The position numbers were made by a program, and so were the translations under genes. From JBOGIG01 sp050742455 (GTDB lineage Bacteria; Actinomycetota; Acidimicrobiia; Acidimicrobiales; JBOGIG01): 64,000 nucleotides of DNA. The DNA lies in NCBI GenBank assembly GCA_050742455.1, contig JBOGIG010000029.1:1-64000 (forward strand), read 5' to 3'. Of this stretch, positions 8,113 through 16,627 are shown piece by piece. The stretch's first letter is position 1; each line of letters opens with the position of its first letter. The notes below the pieces were generated by a model that saw only the letters and a program-made list of their open reading frames with translations, was not told where the DNA came from and made no database searches.

Positions 8113-9551
8113 GTGAAGGCTCGGTCCTGCTGACCATAGAGGCGGCGCAGTTCGAGGCGGGCTTGGGCCCCAGCCTGTTCTACTCGGGCGCCGGCCTCTT
8201 CCAAATCGTCGTGGTTCGCCGCGCTCACCGTCACATAGCCCGAGAAGCGAAAGTCAGCGTGGCCGTCGGCCAATTCCGTTTCCCGCCGGGCGGACACCTC
8301 GTGCTCTCGTCTTCGGCGGGCCGTGAGAACGAAGCCCGCCCGTCTTCTCAATTCCTCGTCGGCCATGCCCCCTACGCGGGCCTGTTCGACTTCACGAACT
8401 GCCCTCGAAGGAGCAATCGGCTCCATCACCACGGCTATCGACTGCCTGGCACCCGAGCGCAGCAGGAGCGGGGACAAGAAGTCGGGTCCCACATCTATCC
8501 TCGGCCACTCCGAGATCCAATAGGTCCCATGCCACAAGGCGTCGGTTCGCAAGGCTGACCAGGTCGTCTCGGTGGCCAGGGGCCAGGGCCAGATGGGACC
8601 TGGGGCCTGAACCGATCGATCCTGAATGGCCTGTCGGAGACAATGGGCCAGCGCCACCGGGCCCAGGGCGGCGATGACGTCGATGTCAGCGTTACGCAGC
8701 TGGTCTTGGAGGGCGCGGGTCTCCCGGGCCAGGATGCCACAGGCCGTCGCCACCGGGTCCTGATCACTACCCCGGGCCAACCTGGGAGGTCTGATCGACA
8801 GGACGATGAACACCTGATGACGCTGGGTGAGCGGACCGGCCTGCTCTACCAAGGAGGCATAAGAAGCACCCGGCGGCGAGTCCAATTCGAGCTTGGCGTT
8901 GGCCACGAGAAACCGACTCACGGCCTCGGCGTCATCGGGAATGGTGCGGCGCACCCAGGCCAGGCGGTGAATTACCGAGTCCTCGCGGGCCAAGCCGGCC
9001 ATGAGGCTGGACCACGCCGTGACCCGCCGGTGCTTATCCTCCGCGTCGAGCAGGGCAAAGCTCTGCCCTCTCACGCCAATAACGGAGCTGAAGGTGCGGG
9101 ATGCCCGGTCGTGGATGACGCCCATGCCCAGGCCGCCCAAATGGGCCTGGGGACTGAGAAGGCGACAGCCAGACAATTCGGCCAAGCCTGGCGGAAGGGC
9201 CCTCGACCCTGCTCCGGCTCCGGGCATCGAGCCGGCCTCCTCATCCCGGCGCCTGCCCAACATTGCCACTCCGACCACACCATTTCTGACTCCGCGCCGC
9301 AAGAGCCATGACACCACGATGGGACACCACTGCTCGATGGTTTGACCACCGATCGGCCAACATGCCGCCCCCACCCCCGCTGCGACCACCGCTATGGCCA
9401 GGACAGGCCCGACCCATCCCCAACCGGCCTTCAGCACCATGAGGGCCAAGAGCAACGAACCCACTGCGCAGGCCACCTGACCACCTCGCCACCCGGCGAT
9501 GAGGCCCGACCTGTCCAAAGGTCCAAAATGAAACCTGGGCTCAGCGCCCAT
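8079..9551 (-). CDS. SCO6880 family conjugation-associated membrane protein
   Basis: A 490-residue protein with two N-terminal hydrophobic helices (about 22-40 and 44-64) after RFHFGPLDRSG, then a long cytoplasmic region rich in Arg and Glu. The start, the paired helices and the position immediately before a VirB4 ATPase match the actinobacterial SCO6880 family, thought to fill the place of PrgI plus the VirB4 N-terminal domain in Gram-positive conjugation machines. I chose ATG 9551 (MGAEPRF) over the ATG at 9593 because it shortens the overlap with the upstream gene from 53 to 11 bp and has GGGAGAG just before it. Role is inferred from context. Confidence 0.72.
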   Translation of the reverse strand: MGAEPRFHFGPLDRSGLIAGWRGGQVACAVGSLLLALMVLKAGWGWVGPVLAIAVVAAGVGAACWPIGGQTIEQWCPIVVSWLLRRGVRNGVVGVAMLGRRRDEEAGSMPGAGAGSRALPPGLAELSGCRLLSPQAHLGGLGMGVIHDRASRTFSSVIGVRGQSFALLDAEDKHRRVTAWSSLMAGLAREDSVIHRLAWVRRTIPDDAEAVSRFLVANAKLELDSPPGASYASLVEQAGPLTQRHQVFIVLSIRPPRLARGSDQDPVATACGILARETRALQDQLRNADIDVIAALGPVALAHCLRQAIQDRSVQAPGPIWPWPLATETTWSALRTDALWHGTYWISEWPRIDVGPDFLSPLLLRSGARQSIAVVMEPIAPSRAVREVEQARVGGMADEELRRRAGFVLTARRRREHEVSARRETELADGHADFRFSGYVTVSAANHDDLEEAGARVEQAGAQARLELRRLYGQQDRAFTWTLPMARGLA

Positions 9552-10977
9552 TGGGCTCTCCCAACAAATCGTCCTCGTCGCTGGGCCGGACATCGGGCGC
9601 CACCCGGGGTAGGCCGGATTGCCACTGGCTCCAGCTCTGGCCCCGGGGGGCGAAGCCTTTCATTTGATCGGCCTTGTCCTGCTCGGTGGCCTTGGGTAAG
9701 GAGGTCATCGTTGACTCGGGGATGCCGACGGCGCTGACCAGCTCTTCGGCCGCGGGCGACGACGACCCGGTGCCGTTGTCGCCCGGAAGGGACCCCATGG
9801 CCAGTCGAGCGGTCGCCCCCGGTAGGCGACGAGCACGAGCGGGGTGCTCCTCCAAGTGGGCGATGAGACCGGACTCGGCCATGGGGATGACGCGCAACAG
9901 GGCAAAGGGGGTGAAGGCGGCCAGCAACAGCAGCGCAATACCGCTGACCACGGCGGAAAAGCCCCTGTCCCCGCCTTGGCCCGAGACGGCCCCCACGGCC
10001 AGACTCATCACGGCCACCACAAAGAACTTGGACATGATCAAGGCAGCCATGACCTCCACCAGCTTCTTGGCCCAGTGGGCGGTGGCGGGCCAGACCAACC
10101 CGGCCAGGGCCAGGGGGAGGAAGAGCACGGCGACATATATGGAGGATGACCGCACCACGAGCTCCAGCCAGATGACGAAGGCGGCCATGGCCACGATGAG
10201 GGCGGCGAAGAAGCTGACAAAGATGGGAACCACTGGAGCACCCACCGGACCACCGACTACCGTTCCGACATCGGCCAGAGCCTTTGCAAGGGCGCCGAGG
10301 AAGTTCTTGGCGTCGGCGCCCATGCCGGAAGCCACGATCCCCGATAGATCATCAGTAGCGGTGAGGGCCAACTGGACCAAGGTCATGGCCAATCCCATCA
10401 ACACAAGGGCCAGGGGCATGTTGACGATCAGGGATCGCACCATACCGGCGAGGTCTTGTCGGATGATCCCCTGGATCATCGACAACAACAACAAAGGGAT
10501 GATCAGGACCCCGGCCAACCCGACCATGACCTGGAAGTGCTTCTTGAACCAGCCTGCCCCGATGTCGATCCTGGTAGTAGCGCTCAGGGCCGCATTGACT
10601 TGGCCGAGCAGCCATACCGCTCCAGTGGCGACCCAGGCGCTGATGGCCCCGAGGATGGCATCGGCCCCAAATCCCACGATCCCCCCGGTCAAGCCTCCAA
10701 CCAGGTGCCCGATCGTATTCAGCCCGATCCTGGGATCGGCACAAATCGGATCCGAAGTCGGCGTGGTCGGATACTGACCTGCCTGGGGGTTCACAGGCAA
10801 TCTGGTGGGCGGAGCCGGAGACTGGCAGGCCATTACGCTCCCCGGCCCGGAGGGGCCGTCCAGGGGCTGGGCCACGGCCCGGGCCGGAGAGCCCAGGCCC
10901 GTTAGGGTCAGGCCGCTGCAAACAACGCCCAGGGCCATGACCTTGATCCAGCCCCGGCCCCCCAACCCCTTGATCAC
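9541..10977 (-). CDS. TrbL/VirB6-like polytopic conjugation channel protein
   Basis: A 478-residue membrane protein with an N-terminal signal-like helix ending near SPARAVAQ and a short exported segment with cysteines (VMACQSP, PICADP). A Gly-rich segment follows (VGGLTGGIVGFGADAILG), then about six hydrophobic helices between residues 165 and 390, and a hydrophilic tail. This matches TrbL/VirB6-type proteins forming the inner-membrane channel of type IV systems. Glycine-alanine bias and length fit the actinobacterial versions. It lies second in the operon, overlapping both neighbours (ATGA with the small upstream gene; 11 bp with the downstream gene), which supports translational coupling. 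Confidence 0.75.
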   Translation of the reverse strand: MIKGLGGRGWIKVMALGVVCSGLTLTGLGSPARAVAQPLDGPSGPGSVMACQSPAPPTRLPVNPQAGQYPTTPTSDPICADPRIGLNTIGHLVGGLTGGIVGFGADAILGAISAWVATGAVWLLGQVNAALSATTRIDIGAGWFKKHFQVMVGLAGVLIIPLLLLSMIQGIIRQDLAGMVRSLIVNMPLALVLMGLAMTLVQLALTATDDLSGIVASGMGADAKNFLGALAKALADVGTVVGGPVGAPVVPIFVSFFAALIVAMAAFVIWLELVVRSSSIYVAVLFLPLALAGLVWPATAHWAKKLVEVMAALIMSKFFVVAVMSLAVGAVSGQGGDRGFSAVVSGIALLLLAAFTPFALLRVIPMAESGLIAHLEEHPARARRLPGATARLAMGSLPGDNGTGSSSPAAEELVSAVGIPESTMTSLPKATEQDKADQMKGFAPRGQSWSQWQSGLPRVAPDVRPSDEDDLLGEPNGR

Positions 10978-11276
10978 TTGACGGTCTGGCCGGCGTGGAA
11001 GAAGTAGGTGACTATGGTGGGCGCCGCTCCGATGACCAAGGCGGCCACTCCGGACACGAGCACAGCCTTCCTTCCAGTCAGGGATTGCTGGTAATTCTGG
11101 GAATGTGCCCCCAGGGCCCAGGCCGCGGCCCCGATGAGCAATCCGATGAGGGCCAAGCCCAAGCCCCAGCCCCCCAAGTCGTTGGTAATGCTCTGCAGTG
11201 CCGCCGCTCCGGGAAGGTTGTGTACATCCAGATTGGGCTGCGAACGCAACAAGGTGTCAGCCAAGCTCAACAACAT
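10974..11276 (-). CDS. Small two-helix protein, pilin-like or DUF6112-like component of the conjugation operon
   Basis: A 100-residue protein with a hydrophilic N-terminus (SQPNLDVHNLPGAAALQ) and two hydrophobic helices (about 35-55 and 71-91) separated by a short polar loop (HSQNYQQSLTGRK). VirB2/TrbC pilins and the actinobacterial DUF6112 family share this size and topology and are encoded at the same operon position before the VirB6-like gene. Unlike typical VirB2, no cleavable long signal is obvious. As first gene of the operon it would be the most highly expressed member, as expected of a structural subunit. The family assignment is tentative. Confidence 0.6.
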   Translation of the reverse strand: MLLSLADTLLRSQPNLDVHNLPGAAALQSITNDLGGWGLGLALIGLLIGAAAWALGAHSQNYQQSLTGRKAVLVSGVAALVIGAAPTIVTYFFHAGQTVK

Positions 11277-11423
11277 CGTTTCGTCTCCTCTCCCTGACCG
11301 GGCATCCCGGACAGGCCGCTGCCGCCTCCTATCGCCCCTGGCGAGCAGGGGTTCGGGTGCGCTCCTTACTACCTAATCACATTTCCATGTCTTTTCATAC
11401 TTTTTCTTGTTACTTTGTGCGAC
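11277..11423. promoter_or_regulatory. Divergent control region between conjugation operon and lytic transglycosylase
   Basis: A 147-bp intergenic stretch between two oppositely directed genes of the same machine. Bases 11371-11416 are conspicuously AT-rich for this genome, with T-tracts and the hexamer CATACT, and likely hold the promoter of the plus-strand gene. I could not fix -35/-10 pairs or an operator. Confidence 0.4.
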
Positions 11424-12011
11424 ATGCGGAAGTTTGCCGTCGGCATCGTGTTGTCCCTGCCCCTGGTGGCAGTCATGCCAGTGGTGATAACAGCCGGCCT
11501 GATGGCCGGGGCCTCGGGCGGCGCAAGCTTCCCGAGCGGAGGCATCTCCTGGCCGCCAGGTGGCACTCCAACTCCGAGCCCTCCCGAAGGCCCCGCCTAC
11601 TCGCTGGGCGACATCCCCCCCCCGATGCTCCGGCTCTACTTAGCAGCCGCCCCCACCTGTCCCGGATTGGCATGGGAGGTCTTGGCGGCCATCGGCAAAG
11701 TCGAGACCGATCACGGTCGCAACACGGCGGTATCCTCAGCCGGAGCCGAGGGGCCGATGCAGTTCATGCCCGCCACGTGGGCCGTCTACGGAGTCGACGC
11801 CGACGGGGACGGGGTGGCTGATATCAACGACCCCGTCGATGCCGTCTTCGGTGCCGCCCGGTACCTGTGCGCCAATGGCGGCGGCGATCCCAACGGCCTG
11901 TACGGGGCCATCTGGCATTACAACCACTCCGACGCATACGTGAGGCTGGTGCTGTCCATCGCCTTGCGCTACCAACAGGACTACCAGGTTCTGAACCCGC
12001 CGTCCGGCTAG
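11424..12011 (+). CDS. Lytic transglycosylase (SLT fold), VirB1-like
   Basis: A 195-residue membrane-anchored or secreted peptidoglycan lytic transglycosylase. An N-terminal hydrophobic helix (FAVGIVLSLPLVAVMPVVI) is followed by a Pro/Gly-rich linker (about 35-60) and the catalytic domain. That domain has VLAAIGKVETDHG (catalytic Glu in V-E-T-D), SSAGAEGPMQFMPATW (the S-x-G-x-x-G-x-M-Q-F-M motif) and DAVFGAARYLCANGG. DADGDGVADINDP resembles an EF-hand-like calcium loop seen in actinobacterial members. Its place opposite the conjugation operon suggests it opens the cell wall for the type IV channel. A TTG at 11415 in frame is a less likely start. Confidence 0.85.
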   Translation: MRKFAVGIVLSLPLVAVMPVVITAGLMAGASGGASFPSGGISWPPGGTPTPSPPEGPAYSLGDIPPPMLRLYLAAAPTCPGLAWEVLAAIGKVETDHGRNTAVSSAGAEGPMQFMPATWAVYGVDADGDGVADINDPVDAVFGAARYLCANGGGDPNGLYGAIWHYNHSDAYVRLVLSIALRYQQDYQVLNPPSG

Positions 12012-12192
12012 CCAGGCGACACACGGGGTCCCGTTTCGAACCCGGTTCACGGCGTCGGCCGGACATCCGCCGTCCTTGGCCTCGAATCCGACGCCTTCGG
12101 CCCCAGGAGTGGTCAAGTAATGTTCCCGCGATGGCCGCCACGCGACGTCGCCGCCGGCCCCTACCCGTCCGCCGAGTGTGGAGGACCTCGGA

Positions 12193-13431
12193 TTGAGCCT
12201 GGCCCTCGGGATCCTGGGCTTCGTCCTGGCCGGCCTGGCGGGGCTGGCAACGATCCTCCTCGCCACATCGCGCCGCTCCGCCTCCAGGCGCATGCAGGCT
12301 GTCGTCACGCGCCTGGAAACCGGGTGGGGACCACCCATGTTGGAGTCCAAAGGCCAACAATCCTGCCTGAACCGCCTGGAGCGGGTAGCCGGGACGGCCA
12401 AGGCGTCGGTAACCGAGGCCGAGGAACGGACTACCCGACTCGGTCGGGCCCTGGACGCCCTGGAAGTGGGAGTCGTCGTGTGTGACCAAGACGGGGAGGT
12501 GGTCTATCGCAATCGAGCCATGGATTCCATAGTGGGCAACCGCCGCACCGACGCAGTAGCCATCAAGGCCGTACAGGAAATGTTGGCCGAGAGCGCCGTC
12601 ACCGCCCCCCTTACCCGGGCACTGGACCTGTACGGACCGCCGCGACGGACCCTGATCGTGCACACCTCTGTGGTCGACGATGGCCGACGGGCCATCGGGG
12701 CCATTGCCGTGCTCGAGGACGTCACCGAGCGCAAACGACTGGAGGCGGTCAGGCGGGACTTCGTGGCCAATGTGAGCCATGAGCTGAAGACTCCCATTGG
12801 GGCCCTGGGACTACTGGCCGAGACCCTGGCGGCCGAGGACGACCCGGGTGTATCGCGACGGCTGGCCGAGCGGATACACAACGAGGCGTTCCGAGTGAGC
12901 CGGATGATCGAGGACCTGTTGGACCTCAGCCATATCGAGGCCGAGGAATCCCCGATCAGGGAAGTGATATCTCTCAATCTTGTCCTGGCCGAGGCGGTCG
13001 ACAGTGTTCGGGGACTGGCGGCGTCGGCGGGCGTGACGGTGGAGGTGACCGAGGCAATAGGCGCCGATCTCGTCCTTGGTGATCGGCGCCAGCTCACCTC
13101 CGCTGTCAACAACCTCTGCGAAAATGCCATCAAGTACTCCGAGAGTGGTTCGACGGTGCACGCACGGGCGTCGACGGCTGAGAGCTGGGCATTGATCGAA
13201 GTCACCGACCACGGTATCGGAATCCCGTCGCGGGACTTGGAGCGGATCTTCGAGCGCTTCTACCGGGTCGAGGCCGCCCGCAGCCGCAAGAGCGGGGGGA
13301 CGGGATTGGGACTGGCTATCGTGCGACACGTGGCCGGCATCCACATGGGCCGGGTCGAGGTGGCATCGCGCGAAGGCGAGGGGTCGACCTTCACGCTCAG
13401 GATTCCCCTCGCTCCAGGTCCCGTGACATGA
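12193..13431 (+). CDS. phoR: PhoR/SenX3-type sensor histidine kinase
   Basis: Membrane sensor kinase of the phosphate two-component system. One N-terminal helix (LALGILGFVLAGLAGLATIL), a PAS domain (ALDALEVGVVVCDQDGEVVY onward), the HisKA H-box FVANVSHELKTPIG, an N-box NNLCENAIKYS, then G1 DHGIGIP, the F-box ERFYRV and G2 GGTGLGL form the HATPase domain. One membrane helix plus a PAS domain is the actinobacterial SenX3/PhoR design. I chose TTG 12193 because GGAGG (12180-12184) sits 8 bases upstream; the frame also opens at GTG 12178. Its stop overlaps the regulator gene by 4 bp, and phoU follows. Confidence 0.88.
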   Translation: MSLALGILGFVLAGLAGLATILLATSRRSASRRMQAVVTRLETGWGPPMLESKGQQSCLNRLERVAGTAKASVTEAEERTTRLGRALDALEVGVVVCDQDGEVVYRNRAMDSIVGNRRTDAVAIKAVQEMLAESAVTAPLTRALDLYGPPRRTLIVHTSVVDDGRRAIGAIAVLEDVTERKRLEAVRRDFVANVSHELKTPIGALGLLAETLAAEDDPGVSRRLAERIHNEAFRVSRMIEDLLDLSHIEAEESPIREVISLNLVLAEAVDSVRGLAASAGVTVEVTEAIGADLVLGDRRQLTSAVNNLCENAIKYSESGSTVHARASTAESWALIEVTDHGIGIPSRDLERIFERFYRVEAARSRKSGGTGLGLAIVRHVAGIHMGRVEVASREGEGSTFTLRIPLAPGPVT

Positions 13432-14234
13432 GCGAGACCCGGCCCAAGGTATTAGTTGCCGACGATGAAGAGTCGTTCCTGGAGGCACTGCAAATCGGAT
13501 TGACCCGGGAAGGCTTCGTTGTGGAGCTGGCTCGCGATGGGATGGAAGCGCTGGAGAAGTTCGCCGCCACCGATCCGGACCTGGTCCTGTTGGACGTCAT
13601 GCTTCCCGGGCTTTCGGGAATCGACGTCTGCCGCGAGATCCGCAGACTCTCGCCGGTGCCAATCATCATGGTCACGGCCAAGGACACCGAGATCGACACG
13701 GTGGTGGGCCTGGAAGTCGGAGCTGACGACTACGTGGCTAAGCCCTACCGCCTCAGAGAGCTGGTGGCCCGCATGCGCGCCGTCCTGCGCCGCACTCCCG
13801 CCTCCGACGAAGCCAGTGGCGGTGCTCTCACGGATGCCGACCGCCCGAGCCTGGCGGTGGGAGAGGTAACACTTGACCCAGCGCGCCACGAGGTCACCGT
13901 GAGGGGGGAGAATGTACACCTGCCCCTGAAGGAGTTCGAGCTTTTGGAATTGCTGCTGACAAACGCCGGGAGGGTCCTTACCCGAGATATTCTCATCGGG
14001 CGCGTTTGGGGCCATGATTACTTCGGAGATACCAAGACCCTCGATGTCCACATCAAGCGGCTGCGGGCTCGCCTGGAGAGCGACCCGGCCCGACCGACGC
14101 TGATCACCACCATTCGCGGTCTCGGCTACCGCTATGAGAAGACTTCCACCAATCGCTCGGGCCGACTGGCGGTAGGACCCCACCAGAGTGGTCCCCCAGA
14201 CCACCCTCAATCTGACGAAGGAGGCCGGCCATGA
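13428..14234 (+). CDS. phoB: PhoB/RegX3-type response regulator
   Basis: A 268-residue OmpR/PhoB-family transcription factor. The receiver domain shows VLVADDEESF (acidic pocket), DLVLLDVMLPG (phospho-acceptor Asp), IIMVTAKD (Thr) and ADDYVAKPY (Lys). The winged helix shows HLPLKEFELLELLL, RVLTRDILIGRVWG, TKTLDVHIKRLRARLE and TTIRGLGYRYE. A 25-residue hydrophilic tail is extra. Translation is coupled to the kinase gene (ATGA) and to phoU (ATGA). The expected target is the 11-bp-periodic PHO box upstream of pstS at 29667. The regulatory link is inferred from family knowledge and that box. Confidence 0.9.
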   Translation: MSETRPKVLVADDEESFLEALQIGLTREGFVVELARDGMEALEKFAATDPDLVLLDVMLPGLSGIDVCREIRRLSPVPIIMVTAKDTEIDTVVGLEVGADDYVAKPYRLRELVARMRAVLRRTPASDEASGGALTDADRPSLAVGEVTLDPARHEVTVRGENVHLPLKEFELLELLLTNAGRVLTRDILIGRVWGHDYFGDTKTLDVHIKRLRARLESDPARPTLITTIRGLGYRYEKTSTNRSGRLAVGPHQSGPPDHPQSDEGGRP

Positions 14235-14968
14235 CCGGCACACGCAAGGCATTCCACGAAGAGATAACCGAGATGGAAGACGATGTAATACGCATGGGGG
14301 CCATGGTCATCGAGGCCATCGGGGGAGCGGCCTCGTCCCTCCTGGACGGCGATCTTCAGGCCGTGGAACGGGTGATCGAGAACGACAAGGCCATAGACGA
14401 CCTCACCCATTCAATCGAGGAGCGATGCTATTTGCTCTTGGCTCGTCAGCAGCCGATGGCCATCGACCTGCGCACGATCGTGGGAGTGCTGAGAGTGATC
14501 CACGAGCTCGAACGCGCGGGGGACAATATGAAGAGCGTGGCCAAGGCCTCCCGTCGGTTGTACCCCCACGGCCTTGAGCCCAAGATGAGGGGCCTGATCG
14601 ACCGCATGCGCGACCAGGCCACAGTGCAGATGCGCCTGGCCATAGATGCCTTCGCCGACCGGGACCCGGTTCGAGCCACGGCCCTCGAGGACATGGACGA
14701 CGTCATGGACGACCTGCAGAAAGACCTGTTCCGAACGATTTTCGCGGCTGCCGCCATTGACGACGTGTCCATTCACCGCGCCGTGCAGGTGACCCTCATC
14801 GGACGCTTCTTCGAACGCACCGCCGATCATGCCGTCAACATTGGAGATCGCGTGGCCTACATGGTTACTGGCAGGTTCCCCGAAGGTCCCAAAGGGCCGG
14901 CCCACCTATCGGGTAATGGTGCCCAGGGATCCAATGGGGAACGCGCTGCCGACGCACCCTCTTCGTGA
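14231..14968 (+). CDS. phoU: Phosphate signalling protein PhoU
   Basis: A 245-residue all-helical PhoU protein with the two tandem three-helix domains: RKAFHEEITEMEDDVIRMG with ERVIENDKAIDDLTHSIEER in the first repeat, and the MRLAIDAF, ALEDMDDVMDDLQKDLF block in the second. The E-x-x-x-D residues that bind iron clusters or metal in the family are present. PhoU connects the PstSCAB transporter to the kinase and represses signalling when phosphate is plentiful. It is third in the phoR-phoB-phoU operon, while pstSCAB is 15 kb to the right rather than adjacent as in many bacteria. The last 20 residues are low in complexity. Confidence 0.92.
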   Translation: MTGTRKAFHEEITEMEDDVIRMGAMVIEAIGGAASSLLDGDLQAVERVIENDKAIDDLTHSIEERCYLLLARQQPMAIDLRTIVGVLRVIHELERAGDNMKSVAKASRRLYPHGLEPKMRGLIDRMRDQATVQMRLAIDAFADRDPVRATALEDMDDVMDDLQKDLFRTIFAAAAIDDVSIHRAVQVTLIGRFFERTADHAVNIGDRVAYMVTGRFPEGPKGPAHLSGNGAQGSNGERAADAPSS

Positions 14969-15033
14969 CCACGAACCCAACCAGCCAAGCGCACGCCGGC
15001 CAGGGCCGGCGGCGCCCGTCGTTACTTCGGCCC

Positions 15034-15105
15034 GTTACCGCGCTCCGGCCTGTTACCGCGCCCCGGCCTGTTACCGCGCCCCGGCCTGTTACCGCGCCTC
15101 GGCCT
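15034..15105. repeat. 4 x 18-bp tandem repeat in convergent intergenic region
   Basis: GTTACCGCGCCCCGGCCT-type units lie at 15034, 15052, 15070 and 15088, differing by one base each in units 1 and 4. Degenerate partial units occur on both sides (15021-15033 and 15106-15115). The array lies between the ends of phoU (plus) and the anti-sigma gene (minus), the same convergent setting as the 18-bp array at 4884. Confidence 0.92.
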
Positions 15106-15137
15106 GTAACCGCACTATCCCCGCCCCGAGGGGTCGA

Positions 15138-15914
15138 TCAGGCAAAGTGCGCCGTAGCCAGGGTAGAGCCTCCCGGCTGAACCAGGCGAGCCTCGACCAC
15201 CTGCCCGAGGCCGGCAGGCACCGGTGCGCCCCAGTCGCCCCGTCCCTCATATAGGTTGAATTCTCCGACCAGCACGTCGCGTCCGGTGCTGAATTCCAGG
15301 TGGCACTGGATCGGCCCCTTGCCCACCCCTGCGTCATTGACCGACATAAACACCCAGGTAGGTTTGGCCGGGTCCACTAAGACCACGCCCAAGCTTCTCG
15401 AAGAAGGCGACAGCAACGGACTGGCCAGCAACGTGCCTTGACTGTGCGGCACGGCAACGGCCGAGCGACTTACCGGTCCGGAGTCCGATCGACTCAGAGC
15501 CCACAGGCCGGTCCCGGTGAGGAGCACAAGGGCAGCCACCACTGCCGCCGCCTTGAGCCGGAAGGGGCCTCGCAGCCCCATGAGTACACCTCGACCGAGC
15601 CGCCGCTCTTGGCCAATTGACAGGTCCCCCATCATCGACAGGTCCGCGGTCCGCTCGACGCCGGACATGGCCATCCGGTCCAGCACTCGGGTCTCGAATC
15701 CAGCCGGAGGCTCGGCTTGCGGCGCAAAGGCAATGACGGCATCGCTGGCCTTGGTCAGCTCCGCCACCAACCGACGACAGCGCCCGCAGGCCTCCAGGTG
15801 GTTCAGGGCCCGAGCCCTTTTGGGACCGGTGAGGATGCCCAGGGCCAGTTCGCAGGCCACCTCGGCCAGCTCCTGACATCCGCCGTGGTCCACGGAATCG
15901 CGTCCGTGGTCCAC
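15138..15914 (-). CDS. Anti-sigma factor with zinc-finger (RskA-like)
   Basis: A 258-residue membrane anti-sigma factor. The N-terminal zinc-binding ZAS motif is H39-x3-C43-x2-C46 (HLEACGRC), with a membrane helix near 122-143 (AAAVVAALVLLTGTGLWAL) and an extracytoplasmic RskA-type C-terminal domain (WVFMSVNDAGVG, VLVGEFNLYEGRGDWGAPV). It would hold the neighbouring sigma factor inactive until regulated proteolysis. The gene starts directly after the sigma gene stop, so both are one operon. Pairing by position is strong; the inducing signal is unknown. Confidence 0.85.
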   Translation of the reverse strand: MDHGRDSVDHGGCQELAEVACELALGILTGPKRARALNHLEACGRCRRLVAELTKASDAVIAFAPQAEPPAGFETRVLDRMAMSGVERTADLSMMGDLSIGQERRLGRGVLMGLRGPFRLKAAAVVAALVLLTGTGLWALSRSDSGPVSRSAVAVPHSQGTLLASPLLSPSSRSLGVVLVDPAKPTWVFMSVNDAGVGKGPIQCHLEFSTGRDVLVGEFNLYEGRGDWGAPVPAGLGQVVEARLVQPGGSTLATAHFA

Positions 15915-15915
15915 G

Positions 15916-16494
15916 TCAGGTCAGCTCCGAGGTCGGCACCATGGCCGCTCTGACCTTGATCAGAGCGGTGCGTATGCGTGTCTTGGCCGTCCCCAGCGGA
16001 ATGTTCTCGATGACCCCGATCTCGGCTGCCGTACGCCCACCGAAGCTGGCCAGCACCAGAGCCCGGCGCTGTTCCACGGGCAGTGTCTTGAGCACCTCGG
16101 TTAGGGCCGCGGCATCCTCGTCGGCCACGACCCTTTCGTCGGGACCGATTTGAAAATGATGAGGCCAGGGATCACTGATGTTGTGCGGGTCGGTCGGATC
16201 GGCCCGCTTCATGCGTAGGTGGTCCACGGCCAAGTTGCGGGTGATGGTGAGCAGCCAACTTACGACGCTTCCCCGTCTGGGGTCGAAGGCCGGAGCGTGC
16301 TTCCAGGCTCTAAATATGGCCTCTTGGGCGATGTCCTCGGCTTGTGACGAATCGCCCAGCATCTGAAAGGCCAACCCGTAGACCCGGCGCTGGAACCGGC
16401 GCACAAAGGCTACTCCGGCTTGCTGGTCGCCCACGCTCATTCCGGTCAGCAGCGCCTCGTCCGAAAGCGCCGATCCGTCCCAAAGTTCAGCCAC
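15916..16494 (-). CDS. ECF sigma factor (SigK/SigL-like)
   Basis: A 192-residue extracytoplasmic-function sigma factor. Region 2 is clear (FVRRFQRRVYGLAFQMLGDS, AEDIAQEAIFRAWKHAPAFD, SWLLTITRNLAVDHLR), followed by region 4 (LKTLPVEQRRALVLASFGG with TAEIGVIENIPLGTAKTRIR). The sequence and the RskA-like partner fit the ECF19/SigK-SigL group. The divergent gene encodes a proline-rich lipoprotein and the intergenic region is 133 bp. In it the minus strand carries GGGAAC (16603-16598), which could be an ECF -35 element, but no convincing -10 partner was found. Confidence 0.88.
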   Translation of the reverse strand: MAELWDGSALSDEALLTGMSVGDQQAGVAFVRRFQRRVYGLAFQMLGDSSQAEDIAQEAIFRAWKHAPAFDPRRGSVVSWLLTITRNLAVDHLRMKRADPTDPHNISDPWPHHFQIGPDERVVADEDAAALTEVLKTLPVEQRRALVLASFGGRTAAEIGVIENIPLGTAKTRIRTALIKVRAAMVPTSELT

Positions 16495-16627
16495 AACTAT
16501 CCCTACGGGATTCGAGGGTTCCGGGATTGGATAACCGTCCCTTGCCCAGATGGGCCAATCCCGGCACCGGCCCGGCCCGTATGCCCACCAACTGCACGTT
16601 CCCGCACGAACCGGACCGAGTCACGAA

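Noticed and set aside
9674..10777. 367-residue plus-strand open frame opposite the TrbL-like gene
   Set aside because: Composition is repetitive Ala/Thr/Pro/Met from reading a membrane-protein gene backwards; no start signal.
12012..12192. Second PHO box upstream of phoR (GGTTCACG near 12046)
   Set aside because: Only one heptamer-like motif is seen with no 11-bp repetition.
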